Assembly (NCBI GenBank): GCA_900546355.1
Contig: URCM01000003.1
Location: 11,508 to 75,507, forward strand
From: an uncultured Bacteroides sp.
GTDB taxonomy: Bacteria; Bacteroidota; Bacteroidia; Bacteroidales; Bacteroidaceae
Length of the DNA: 64,000 bases
Reading direction: 5' to 3'
Each line of letters starts with the position of its first letter. Within the stretch, counting starts at the first letter, position 1. The notes under the pieces are model-generated. The model ran no database searches. It was not told where the DNA came from and saw only the letters and a program-made list of their open reading frames with translations. This document shows positions 54,396 through 62,687 of the stretch, piece after piece. The position numbers were made by a program, and so were the translations under genes.

Positions 54396-55508
54396 ATGGA
54401 ACAAAAAATTAAAGCCGGGAAGCCGGACCGGTGGCAGGGCAGAACATTGTATAGGGAGAGGCAAAAACGGCATATCTTTCCTTCCCTTAAAAATCATACT
54501 TTATGCTACATGCTATTCATGGCGGCAGCTTTCGTGTTCTGCGGATGTCAGTCCACAGACAAGGATACGCACCTTACCGCAGAAGAGGCAAAGACGATAC
54601 GTCATGATTTTTTGCACAAAATTCAGACAAAGAATGAGGTCAGAACAGAAGAACTCATATCTCTGGTTAAAGAGTGGAAACGCATCGATAAGGCTGTTTC
54701 TGACGGTTCTGCGCCTGATACGGCAGACTTCCACACCGCCCATGTCTCCAAAGACCATATTGTCTGGAACGACTCTGTACGTTCACAAATGCGCCGCCTG
54801 ATAGACAGCCGCCCGCGCCGCCTGACCGACTACCTTACCGTGGTGCAAAACCTTAACAGCATTGAGACGGATACTGTGTCAATGAGGTTGGTCTCTTCCG
54901 TCCACAGGCTCTACCGCAAAGCCGGGACGGCAGGCATCTACAAAGGAAGCGGCAAGGAGGCGGTGCGCAACTACAACCGGTTGTTGGAAGATGTGTTGCG
55001 CAAAGGTATCCATAACCGGCAGGAAGTCTTTGGATTTCTCATGGAGGAAGATGTGGCGTTCCGTTCATTCCTTCATCACCTGCCTGTCATAAGCGGCGGG
55101 GACATACCGATGGGCGGCATCACCAGGAATACCGGAACTGTCATCCGCCGTATCATCGGATTGGCCGATTCGGTGCCGCCCGTACTCGAAAAACCGGAGG
55201 CCGTCATCCTGTTGACCATGCGTAATAACCGGAGGCTGCTGCAGAATGCGGCGGCTTGTGTGGAAGACATGGAAGTTCTCCGTATCAAGGATGACGGACA
55301 GGCAGCGGCCTACCTCTGGATGATCCTGCAGCCGTGGATAACTTTCGACGGTCTTGCCTATGCCCTCATGGATGAAGGGGAATGGCATCTGTTGGAAGAA
55401 CTTGCCGTCAAGACCCCCGGCTCTTTAGGCAAGCTGAAAGTGGATGGCAGCCCTTTCGACATCAACGCACTGCCCGCACTCCTCATCGAAACGTTTATTC
55501 TCGGATGA
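54396..55508 (+). CDS. Predicted lipoprotein of unknown function
   Basis: 370 residues. A basic N-terminus of about 35 residues precedes a hydrophobic stretch and a lipobox-like FVFCGC near residue 49-51. If translation instead starts at an internal ATG (54510), the product has a standard lipoprotein signal. The promoter at 54338-54370 allows either. The rest is helical, with no family I recognise. It heads an operon with 55552-56004, 56001-56351 and 56373-56864; an envelope role such as entry exclusion is conceivable, but nothing in the sequence proves it. Confidence 0.75.
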   Translation: MEQKIKAGKPDRWQGRTLYRERQKRHIFPSLKNHTLCYMLFMAAAFVFCGCQSTDKDTHLTAEEAKTIRHDFLHKIQTKNEVRTEELISLVKEWKRIDKAVSDGSAPDTADFHTAHVSKDHIVWNDSVRSQMRRLIDSRPRRLTDYLTVVQNLNSIETDTVSMRLVSSVHRLYRKAGTAGIYKGSGKEAVRNYNRLLEDVLRKGIHNRQEVFGFLMEEDVAFRSFLHHLPVISGGDIPMGGITRNTGTVIRRIIGLADSVPPVLEKPEAVILLTMRNNRRLLQNAAACVEDMEVLRIKDDGQAAAYLWMILQPWITFDGLAYALMDEGEWHLLEELAVKTPGSLGKLKVDGSPFDINALPALLIETFILG

Positions 55509-55551
55509 CTTTCATGTTTTACCTATCCTGACAACAATAAAACCAGATATA

Positions 55552-56004
55552 ATGCAGAAAGAACAGATTGACCGTTTTATCACACTGGCCTCCCTGGAGA
55601 TGCCGGCGTTAATAGCTCAACCCCTTTTCCATGGAGCGGAAATATATGATGATTATGCCCTGCTCACGTTCAGCCTGCCAAAGGCGTACCCGATGGAAGA
55701 ACTGGTTGATGAATTGGAGGACCAGATGGAACTGGTGCTGCTTTACCACCATGTGCCAAGTCCCGACACCCCTTTCGGGCAACACTGCTGCGCCTATTCC
55801 AATCCCCGTTTCGGGCATATGTTCAAGATGAACGCACAGGCCGACGACCGGGTGAAGTGTGACACGATGTACGTGACTTTGTACGACTCGCTGGAAGTCA
55901 TGGGCAGCGAGCTCCGTGAGGAACTTCTACGGTCCATGAAGGGTGGTAAACTCCTGTACGCCATCAAGGAAGAAGAACTGCTTAAAGATTTCATCTGCCT
56001 ATGA
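55552..56004 (+). CDS. Element protein of unknown function (150 aa)
   Basis: 150 residues starting MQKEQIDRFITLASLEMPALIAQ; acidic, mixed alpha/beta, cytoplasmic. The start is chosen at 55552 because the longer frame overlaps the lipoprotein gene. Ends in an ATGA overlap with the next gene. No family recognised. Confidence 0.72.
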   Translation: MQKEQIDRFITLASLEMPALIAQPLFHGAEIYDDYALLTFSLPKAYPMEELVDELEDQMELVLLYHHVPSPDTPFGQHCCAYSNPRFGHMFKMNAQADDRVKCDTMYVTLYDSLEVMGSELREELLRSMKGGKLLYAIKEEELLKDFICL

Positions 56005-56351
56005 AAGACACCCTGTACAGGCAGCTTGCCTCCATCATCCACGAGTACCGTACATGGGTGGACGTGCTGGACACCGAACGTGAAGGCAACTTCATGATTC
56101 TGTCCGGTGGCAGTCTCCAGCCGGTCCGTTGCCGGATGCTTTCTTTATTTGCAAAACGGACTCACGCCACCTATCCGAAAGGCCATGTGTGGAACATCCC
56201 GGAATACCGGCTTGACCGGGCAGTGAACTCGCTGAAAAGGAAACCGGCGTTCAAGGAAAGATACAATTCGGGAAAGTTGTCCATACAGGACGCCGAGGAC
56301 ATCATCCTCCTTGCCTCTGACAAACTCATCAGTCTGGAACTTGAACTATAA
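56001..56351 (+). CDS. Element protein of unknown function (116 aa)
   Basis: 116 residues, basic in the middle (MLSLFAKRTHATYPKGHVWNIPEYRLDRAVNSLKRK), helical C-terminus. Coupled to the previous gene by overlap. No family recognised; the basic patch could contact nucleic acid. Confidence 0.7.
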   Translation: MKDTLYRQLASIIHEYRTWVDVLDTEREGNFMILSGGSLQPVRCRMLSLFAKRTHATYPKGHVWNIPEYRLDRAVNSLKRKPAFKERYNSGKLSIQDAEDIILLASDKLISLELEL

Positions 56352-56372
56352 CCATAAAACAAGAATAAAACG

Positions 56373-56864
56373 ATGCTTATCACCATCCTTTATATATTTT
56401 ACACGCTGACCTATGCCGCCCTTCCTTTCCTGTATAAAAGCAGGCGTCCTTCCATGATCCAATTTTATTTGCGTATGGCTTACAGCCGTAGCTTCCGCAG
56501 ATGCTACACGCTGGGAATGCTCGCCACACTCATGGTGTTCCACTTCTACCATCTGAATGTCTTTGGAAATGTCTATGAACTGGCCTTGTCATCCATTGCC
56601 TGCCTGGCCCTGTATTCCCATAAGAACACGGAGGGGGCGTTCGATTTCCTGCAACGGGAACACCGTCTGTTTTGGTCGGCAATGGCAGCAATTATTCTGG
56701 TTTTCGTTCCGCATACGCTGCCTCTTGGCGTTACCTTGGGCACTGTCTTGTCCGGTGCTGTGTTCTATCCCTCGCGGGCTGTACGCACGGCTTCATCCGA
56801 TAAGCTTAAAGCATACTTGGAATCTCAAGATGACATTGTGGCGGATTACTACAAATGGCAGTAG
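56373..56864 (+). CDS. Small integral membrane protein of unknown function
   Basis: 163 residues with about four membrane helices (around 2-20, 45-62, 66-84 and 100-132) and a short basic cytoplasmic C-terminus. It lies 21 bp after the 116-residue gene in the operon of the lipoprotein, so both may act together at the envelope. No family recognised. Confidence 0.75.
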   Translation: MLITILYIFYTLTYAALPFLYKSRRPSMIQFYLRMAYSRSFRRCYTLGMLATLMVFHFYHLNVFGNVYELALSSIACLALYSHKNTEGAFDFLQREHRLFWSAMAAIILVFVPHTLPLGVTLGTVLSGAVFYPSRAVRTASSDKLKAYLESQDDIVADYYKWQ

Positions 56865-56878
56865 GAAGTCTCGCCTGA

Positions 56879-56949
56879 TGGAAAGATTGCTTACAGAAAA
56901 GCCTTTCCCTGCCATCCGGCCTGACTTGATTGAACAGGATAACGATTAA
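56879..56949 (+). CDS. Possible 23-residue peptide
   Basis: A complete short frame ATG...TAA between the membrane-protein gene and the HTH gene, encoding MERLLTEKPFPAIRPDLIEQDND. It is in the right spacing for the operon (14 bp on each side) but has no other support; it may equally be non-coding. Confidence 0.25.
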
Positions 56950-56962
56950 AAACAAATCACGC

Positions 56963-57802
56963 ATGAAAGAAAATAAAACGACTAAGTGCCGCATCCAAAT
57001 CGACACAGACCTGCTCGCATACCTCAATCCCGAATCGGGCGAGAAATGCTCAAAGATGGCCGCGTTCCTCAATCTTGTTGAGATAGCTGTCGGGAACAAG
57101 AAAGAGTTCCCTGCCATTGCCAGACCTTTGCCTGAAGGACAAGCGGCATTGACGGTCAGCGGGCTTGCCAAGCATTGGAACTGGCACCGTACCACGGTGC
57201 GCAAATTCCTCACGGAATTGGAACAATCGGGAGTCGCCAAGGTTACGGGACGCAGTGGGTATTTCATCCTCACGATGACTTGTGTATTGCCAGAAGACGG
57301 ACACATACACACCCCTTTATTGTCGGAAGAAGAACTGCTTTTGAACCGCTGGCTGTGTGGCTACCTCACCATCGAAGAAGTGGTGGAAATGCTTGCACAT
57401 TTCATCATCGGAACGGATAGGCTGTTCGTGCCCGAACCGACAGGCAATCGCTCCGACCGACAAACATCCACAGGCGAACGTCTGCACGAATTGGTCGCGC
57501 ATATCATCCTCCACCGCACGGGAATCATTCAGTCCGATATACAGGTGAACGAAGCCCTTGAAAAATTGTTCATGGAAGAATGCGGCAAAGACCTTGTGCG
57601 TTTCCTTCAGCGGCTGACGCTTGCCGGACTGCGGCTCATCGAGGCTGAGAACTCCCAAGAAGCGCAAGTCACTTGTAACGGCGATGAAACCGCCGACATC
57701 ATTCTACGGCATTATCTCCCCTTTATAACGCAAGATAAGTCCCGCAATGAGCATACGCCACACGGGGAAACCAAGCCTGCGGAAGAATCGGGAAAATACT
57801 AA
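56963..57802 (+). CDS. Winged-helix protein upstream of the relaxase
   Basis: 279 residues. A helix-turn-helix unit lies at about 70-105 (LTVSGLAKHWNWHRTTVRKFLTELEQSGVAKVTG), followed by a helical C-terminal part without recognised domain. The start at 56963 is preferred over a frame start at 56930. Position directly before the oriT candidate and the MobV relaxase suggests a relaxosome accessory or a regulator of mobilization (inference from context). The stop is 31 bp before the first hairpin of the array. Confidence 0.78.
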   Translation: MKENKTTKCRIQIDTDLLAYLNPESGEKCSKMAAFLNLVEIAVGNKKEFPAIARPLPEGQAALTVSGLAKHWNWHRTTVRKFLTELEQSGVAKVTGRSGYFILTMTCVLPEDGHIHTPLLSEEELLLNRWLCGYLTIEEVVEMLAHFIIGTDRLFVPEPTGNRSDRQTSTGERLHELVAHIILHRTGIIQSDIQVNEALEKLFMEECGKDLVRFLQRLTLAGLRLIEAENSQEAQVTCNGDETADIILRHYLPFITQDKSRNEHTPHGETKPAEESGKY

Positions 57803-57832
57803 ACCAAGGCGGCTTGTTTCCCCTCTCATCGG

Positions 57833-57998
57833 GTCTTGCCAAGACATGAACAAGGCATCCGACAAAGCGGATGGGTATCAACGGAGGTCTTGACCTCCGA
57901 CCCTGACGACAGGGCTTGCCACGAAGACAGGCTCAGCCTGCGTAGCCTAATACGCACTTTGCCCCGGAAGGGCAAAATGCAGGAACCGCCGGGGGCGG
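57833..57998. other. Array of eight small inverted repeats, candidate oriT
   Basis: Eight consecutive hairpins in 166 bp: GTCTTG/CAAGAC (57833-57845), CATCCG/CGGATG (57856-57873), CGGAGGTC/GACCTCCG (57882-57899), CCCTG/CAGGG (57901-57914), CAGGCT/AGCCTG (57928-57940), GCGTA/TACGC (57940-57955), TTTGCCC/GGGCAAA (57958-57976, extended by GCA/TGC) and CCGCC/GGCGG (57986-57998). It lies 28 bp before the MobV relaxase gene. The GCACTTTGCCC hairpin is the best candidate for the nick-site arm, since MobV origins carry an ACTTT-containing inverted repeat. Confidence 0.75.
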
Positions 57999-58025
57999 CA
58001 GCAAGCTGAAAAGACAGACTGAATT

Positions 58026-59486
58026 ATGGCAAATGGCATCAAACAGGTATTGGACATCAGACCCGGAAAGGGTATGAGTGTGGCCCAAAGCGACGAGCAC
58101 CAGCGCAATTGGACGGAAAAGGGTTGGGACTGGGTAACGAAGCATGGCAATTATGACCGAAGCCGCGAGCACCTCAATTTCGAGGTTGTGAAAGGCGGCA
58201 TCATCCAGCCGGTTGATAAGTCAAGGACTATCACCGGACGTATGGCCGATAATCTGCGTGAGCGTGGCATCACCGACCCGAATGCGAAATTATGCGAACC
58301 GAAGTACCGCACCGTGGCGAACATCATCTTTGGCGGCTCAAGGGAGAGGATGCACGAAATAGCCTTTGGCAACCAAAGGGTGGACCTCACGCACGGGGCT
58401 GACAATTCGCATATCCGCCGCAACAAGGACATAGAGCGTTGGGCACTGGATGTGTACAGGTTTGCGTGTGAACACTGGGGCGAGGAAAACGTCATCGGCT
58501 TCTATGTACACCTCGATGAACTGAACCCTCATGTGCATTGCACCGTGATGCCGGTGGATGAGCGGAATAAAATCTCATTCAACAAAGTTTTTGGAGGGAA
58601 TATTTATGAGTCCAAGAAGCGTTTCTTCGCACTCCATGACGAGTTTGCCAAGGTGAACGAGAAGTGGGGTATGAAACGCGGCAACAGCATCGCCGTGACT
58701 GGTGCGAAACACCGGACCACGGAGGAATACCGTCGTGCGTTGAGCGAGGAATGCACAACCATGGAGGAACAGATTGAGAACAACAGAAAGTTGCTCGGCG
58801 AATTGCTTGCCGACATCCGTTTTGCAGAGAAACGGGTGAAAGGACTGGGTACGATGATTGTCAACTTAGAGGAGAAAAAGAAGCAGATGATTGCCGAGAT
58901 GGAAGCCCTTGCGGAAGAGTTGAAAGCAGGACGTGGCGATTCTGAGGAATTGCGCAAAAAGATAAGCAGACTCGACCTCGAACTGGAGAAAGTGCTTGAC
59001 AACCTCACCGACAAGCGCAAGAAATTGGAAGATGCAAACAAACAACTCACCGAGTATCGTAGAATAGAGGAAGAAACACGGGAACGTGCGGTGGAATACC
59101 GCCGAGACCTCAAAGCGGCCACTTACGACCTGGAACATCAGGTACGTTACCGGCTGGCGGACGCCTTGCTGGGAGACATCCTGAAAGACTTCCGGTCACA
59201 GTTTTCAGCAATGGATGATAACGGACGCAGCGTGTTTGACGGTTCGCTCCTGAAAGATGTGGCCGAGCGGGGCGAAGACATCTTCAAATGTGCCATCTAT
59301 CTCTTTGCGAACTATGTGGACCTGGCTACGACATTTGCCGAAAGCCACGGCGGCGGGGGTGGTGACAATGACCTGCCTTGGGGACGGAAAGAGGACGAGG
59401 ACGACCGGGCCTGGGCAAGACGCTGCCTGATACAGGCAAGCCGGATGATGAAGCCCAAAGGAGGCAAGAACGTCCGCAGGAAATGA
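58026..59486 (+). CDS. MobV (Pre/Mob) family relaxase
   Basis: 486 residues. N-terminal Pre/Mob relaxase domain (about 1-215) with the histidine metal motif in VHLDELNPHVHCTVMP (about 159-174), typical of MobV. A coiled coil of about 150 residues follows (about 240-390), then a short C-terminal domain with a glycine run (GGGGGD). It should nick the transferred strand at a nearby origin and lead it into a recipient; the adjacent hairpin array fits. No nucleophilic tyrosine can be assigned by eye; MobV enzymes may use histidine. Confidence 0.92.
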   Translation: MANGIKQVLDIRPGKGMSVAQSDEHQRNWTEKGWDWVTKHGNYDRSREHLNFEVVKGGIIQPVDKSRTITGRMADNLRERGITDPNAKLCEPKYRTVANIIFGGSRERMHEIAFGNQRVDLTHGADNSHIRRNKDIERWALDVYRFACEHWGEENVIGFYVHLDELNPHVHCTVMPVDERNKISFNKVFGGNIYESKKRFFALHDEFAKVNEKWGMKRGNSIAVTGAKHRTTEEYRRALSEECTTMEEQIENNRKLLGELLADIRFAEKRVKGLGTMIVNLEEKKKQMIAEMEALAEELKAGRGDSEELRKKISRLDLELEKVLDNLTDKRKKLEDANKQLTEYRRIEEETRERAVEYRRDLKAATYDLEHQVRYRLADALLGDILKDFRSQFSAMDDNGRSVFDGSLLKDVAERGEDIFKCAIYLFANYVDLATTFAESHGGGGGDNDLPWGRKEDEDDRAWARRCLIQASRMMKPKGGKNVRRK

Positions 59487-59659
59487 CAGGCCAAGAGACT
59501 TTTTGTCATCACTTATATCTGACTTATAGTATGATTGACAGTATGGTAAATCGCCGTGACTGAAATTCTTGTTAAGCGGGAGTTGAAAGAGGAAGAAAGC
59601 CTCTTTGCAGACGCGGCGAATCATTTCTTTTGCAAGACAAAAACAAATACACAGATAAT

Positions 59660-61132
59660 ATGATTCGTAGATTTTTATTGCTATCCGTATTGTCTCTGCC
59701 GCTCATGGCAAGAGCTTACGATGTCCCCGTGGCGGACACTGTCCGGTGGGAGAGCCTCCCCCGGTGGGAAGAATTGTCTCTGCCGTTGAAGCCGGTCTTT
59801 CTGGAGAATGCCGTGGAGGTTTCCCCTTGGCGGGGCAACTGGTTTGTGAACGTGTCCGGCGGCGTGTCGGCATTTGTCGGTTCGCCGCTCGGCTGCGGTG
59901 ACATCTTTGACCGCATGAAACCTGCATTGTCCGTTTCCGCAGGCAAGTGGTTTACGCCGGCCATCGGCGCACGGATTGCTTTCCAAGGTTTGCAGTTCAA
60001 GGACGCATGGTTTGAAACAAGAGATTTCCAGCATCTACATGCCGACCTGATGTGGAACGTGTTGTCAGGTCTCTCATGCTCCAAAAAGGATTTCCGTTGG
60101 GACTTGATTCCTTACGCCGGCTTGGGCATCCTGCACAATGACGGACTCGGACACTACCCCTTTGCGGTTTCTTACGGAGTGCAAGGACGGTACCGCCTGG
60201 CCGACCGCATACATCTTACGGCTGAACTTGGCTGCGCCACCACTTTCAAGGACTTCGACGGTTTAGGTGCCGGCAACAAATGGGGCGACCGTATGCTGTC
60301 GCTGACCGCCGGGTTCTCCTATACTATCGGCAAGAAAGGCTGGAAGTGCGTGGTTGATGCCTCGCCTTACATCGAACGTAACGGACGGTTGACCGGATAT
60401 GCCCACAGCTTGCGCGGCGAGAATGAACGGCTCAGGCAGAGGAATGGCATGAACGCCCGCATTATCGCCGAATTTGAGAAGATATTGAAGCTGGAAGGAC
60501 TGCTCGACAAGTATGGGGACAGGCTTTCTATGATGAAAAACGAATTAGGCGGCAAGGATATGACAGACGACTATCCCAAAAACAATTACAGCGGGTTGAA
60601 CTCGCTCCGCGCAAGGCTGCGCAATGCCCGAACGGACAAGGAAAAGCATGAGGGTGACACCATTTTTACCCATGGCGGGGACACCGTTTATACGGCATAC
60701 GGCAAGGCTTCCATTTATAATGATGGCAGTGACGGCTCACTCCACCGCAACGATTCCATTGCTTCATCCCTGCTTGTAGACGGCAGGTATATCGGCCCGC
60801 CCATCTATTTCTTCTTCGTGCTGAACACCGACAGGCTTACGGACAATTCGCAGTTGGTTAACCTGGACGGCATCGCCCGGATTACAAGAAAACACGGGTT
60901 GCGCATCCAAATCACCGGCGCGGCAGACCGTGCCACCGGCAATGACGCCATCAACAACGGCCTGTCGCAAAGGCGTGCCGCATATATGGCCGGACAGTTG
61001 CGAAAACGTGGTGTGGATGCCGATATGATGGAAACGGTTTCAGCAGGCGGCATTGACGATTACGAGCCCACGGAAGCCAACCGCAATGCCTGTGTAAGGC
61101 TGATGATTCCTGCAGCAAGTACGACTGATTAG
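59660..61132 (+). CDS. Outer-membrane beta-barrel protein with OmpA-like domain
   Basis: 490 residues starting at 59660 (signal peptide MIRRFLLLSVLSLPLMARAYD). An N-terminal barrel (about 55-245, alternating strands with many aromatic residues), a helical linker (about 250-330), and an OmpA-like peptidoglycan-binding domain (about 380-485: ITGAADRATGNDAINNGLSQRRAAYMAGQLRKRGV, then DDYEPTEANRNACVRL) follow. The upstream in-frame ATG (59630) would disrupt the signal peptide. Such proteins are standard on Bacteroidetes conjugative elements and may contact recipient or donor envelope; the exact role is unknown. Confidence 0.87.
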   Translation: MIRRFLLLSVLSLPLMARAYDVPVADTVRWESLPRWEELSLPLKPVFLENAVEVSPWRGNWFVNVSGGVSAFVGSPLGCGDIFDRMKPALSVSAGKWFTPAIGARIAFQGLQFKDAWFETRDFQHLHADLMWNVLSGLSCSKKDFRWDLIPYAGLGILHNDGLGHYPFAVSYGVQGRYRLADRIHLTAELGCATTFKDFDGLGAGNKWGDRMLSLTAGFSYTIGKKGWKCVVDASPYIERNGRLTGYAHSLRGENERLRQRNGMNARIIAEFEKILKLEGLLDKYGDRLSMMKNELGGKDMTDDYPKNNYSGLNSLRARLRNARTDKEKHEGDTIFTHGGDTVYTAYGKASIYNDGSDGSLHRNDSIASSLLVDGRYIGPPIYFFFVLNTDRLTDNSQLVNLDGIARITRKHGLRIQITGAADRATGNDAINNGLSQRRAAYMAGQLRKRGVDADMMETVSAGGIDDYEPTEANRNACVRLMIPAASTTD

Positions 61133-61193
61133 CTTTTGTTCTGTCTTTTTCTTGACAGGGGATTCACAATCAAACCGAACCACTGTTTATGGG

Positions 61194-61219
61194 CATGCCG
61201 GCTTGTGAAAGCCGGCATG
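61194..61219. terminator. Bidirectional terminator hairpin
   Basis: Perfect 11-bp stem CATGCCGGCTT / AAGCCGGCATG with GTGA loop between convergent genes (OmpA-like ending 61132 and phosphoribosyltransferase ending 61222). Confidence 0.82.
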
Positions 61220-61221
61220 TC

Positions 61222-62283
61222 TCATATCCGCAAGTCAAATTCCGACAAGTCGTCGCTGCATGGCTCGTCACTTTCCGGATCCAAGGGCAAGAGTTCCTTT
61301 CTTACCACGACATACTTGCCTTTCCTCTTGCCATACCACAAGTTAATCATGCTGTTCCCATGAAGGATCGTTCTGTCGGGCATCCAATCAATATCTTCCG
61401 GCTCATCATCATAAATACCCCATTTACGACGTTGGTATGGGTAATCAAGAACGGCATCTTTAGGTTTGGGGTCATATTTCCCCGCATCATCCTCAGACCA
61501 GCCTAACGCATCCAAATAACACCAGAATGTATTGGGCATCCTGAACGTCTCGGCTGCAAAAACGGCACCCACCACCTTGCCTCCGTCCGCTTCCACCTCC
61601 TTCCTGAAATCCAGCAGGCTTTTCCCTGTTGTAAGGATGTCATCCACCACTAATACCTCCTTGCCCGCCAGGTCCTCTTTGAAGAAATAATTTTTCTCCG
61701 GTTCGGCATTCCCCCTGTCCTTTTGCAGGTGCAGGCTCTCCCTGTCGCCCGTATAACGGACATACGATATGCCGCATACAAGCTCAGGGTATTCGTCATG
61801 AAGATAGTCCGCCATCGTCTTGAACCGCTTCCAGTATTTCCGCTGTGTGCTGCACGGCATGAACATGACAACCGTGCCCGGCTTGGGCTTCAATTTCTCT
61901 ATTCCTGCCACAAGGAAACGGATGCCGTTACGCTTGCCGTCCTTGAAATCCAGCACGGATTGGCAGAACTGCTTTTGTGCTTCACTCAGGTATGAGTTAT
62001 ACCTTGACGGGAAATAATAGTCTGTAAATACGCAGGGGATTTTCTTCCTTTTGAATACTTTCAACGGCTGATGGCCGTCGGCAAACCTCGCAATGGTGAT
62101 GGGGAAAATCCTCCTTGCTTCCTTGTTGCCCGCCAGTACCGCCTTGCGGCTGAATTCCCTGCGGAGTTCCACGGTGGGCGCATACTTTGCGGCGGCGCAA
62201 TAGGCACCACCCAGCTTTCTTCTCCAATACCGTGTAAGAGACACTATCAGGATTAACAATAATATGATGATGAATCTTTCCAT
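61222..62283 (-). CDS. Membrane-anchored phosphoribosyltransferase-fold protein
   Basis: 353 residues. An N-terminal membrane helix (about 4-19: FIIILLLILIVSLTRYW) is followed by a basic region, then a phosphoribosyltransferase domain with VLVVDDILTTGKSLLDF at about 208-224. The last 90 residues are acidic. This is the second such domain on the element, but unlike the one at 49972 it is membrane-bound and on the opposite strand. Nothing indicates its substrate. Transcribed from a -7 box at 62313. Confidence 0.82.
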   Translation of the reverse strand: MERFIIILLLILIVSLTRYWRRKLGGAYCAAAKYAPTVELRREFSRKAVLAGNKEARRIFPITIARFADGHQPLKVFKRKKIPCVFTDYYFPSRYNSYLSEAQKQFCQSVLDFKDGKRNGIRFLVAGIEKLKPKPGTVVMFMPCSTQRKYWKRFKTMADYLHDEYPELVCGISYVRYTGDRESLHLQKDRGNAEPEKNYFFKEDLAGKEVLVVDDILTTGKSLLDFRKEVEADGGKVVGAVFAAETFRMPNTFWCYLDALGWSEDDAGKYDPKPKDAVLDYPYQRRKWGIYDDEPEDIDWMPDRTILHGNSMINLWYGKRKGKYVVVRKELLPLDPESDEPCSDDLSEFDLRI

Positions 62284-62312
62284 ATATTTTCATTCGCCTG
62301 CATAAATGGCTG

Positions 62313-62320
62313 CAAAATTA
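62313..62320 (-). promoter_or_regulatory. -7 promoter box of the membrane phosphoribosyltransferase
   Basis: Minus-strand TAATTTTG 30 bp before the start codon. Confidence 0.55.
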
Positions 62321-62454
62321 GCAAAACCGTTGGTAGCATGGAGTGTTATCCAAGAGAATTAAGCCTGGCAGTTCCACTTTTCCAACCACTTATATACAGA
62401 CTGTCATCCGGTTATACAGACTTTTGACCGCCCTAGCCTGTGCCCTTACCGCCG

Positions 62455-62687
62455 GTCGTATTTTCGTGTGCGAAGTTCAGTCGTCCGCTGTTGATGCCGA
62501 AAACTTTTGGGACAGAGACAGAATAGCAAGGGTTGTCCCGGTGTCAGGAATCTTCCTTTCCCTTGCGGCAAAGCGTATTTCTGCCAAAAAGTTTGCGTCA
62601 TAGGCGGACGGCTCATCCTGCACCGAAAAATAACTTCCCGGGGCAAGGGCAAACAGCCCGAAAGCAGGGAAATAAAACATTTGCATT
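62455..62687 (+). promoter_or_regulatory. Structured leader, copy 6 (before dnaN)
   Basis: Core 62546-62584: CAGGAAT / ATTTCTG around ATCTTCC, inner stem with CTTT/AAAG, and GCGTA. The closing helix is formed by TCGTATTTTCGTGTGC (62455-62470) and GCACCGAAAAATAAC (62621-62635). 3' hairpin GGGC/GCCC at 62648-62660, then GAAAGCAGGGAAA ending 14 nt before the dnaN ATG. Compared with copies 3 and 4, the closing helix changes CTGC/GCAG into GTGC/GCAC on both sides. Confidence 0.78.

Noticed and set aside
59205-59624. Minus-strand frame at the end of the relaxase gene
   Set aside because: Antisense to a conserved coding region and without promoter; shadow frame.
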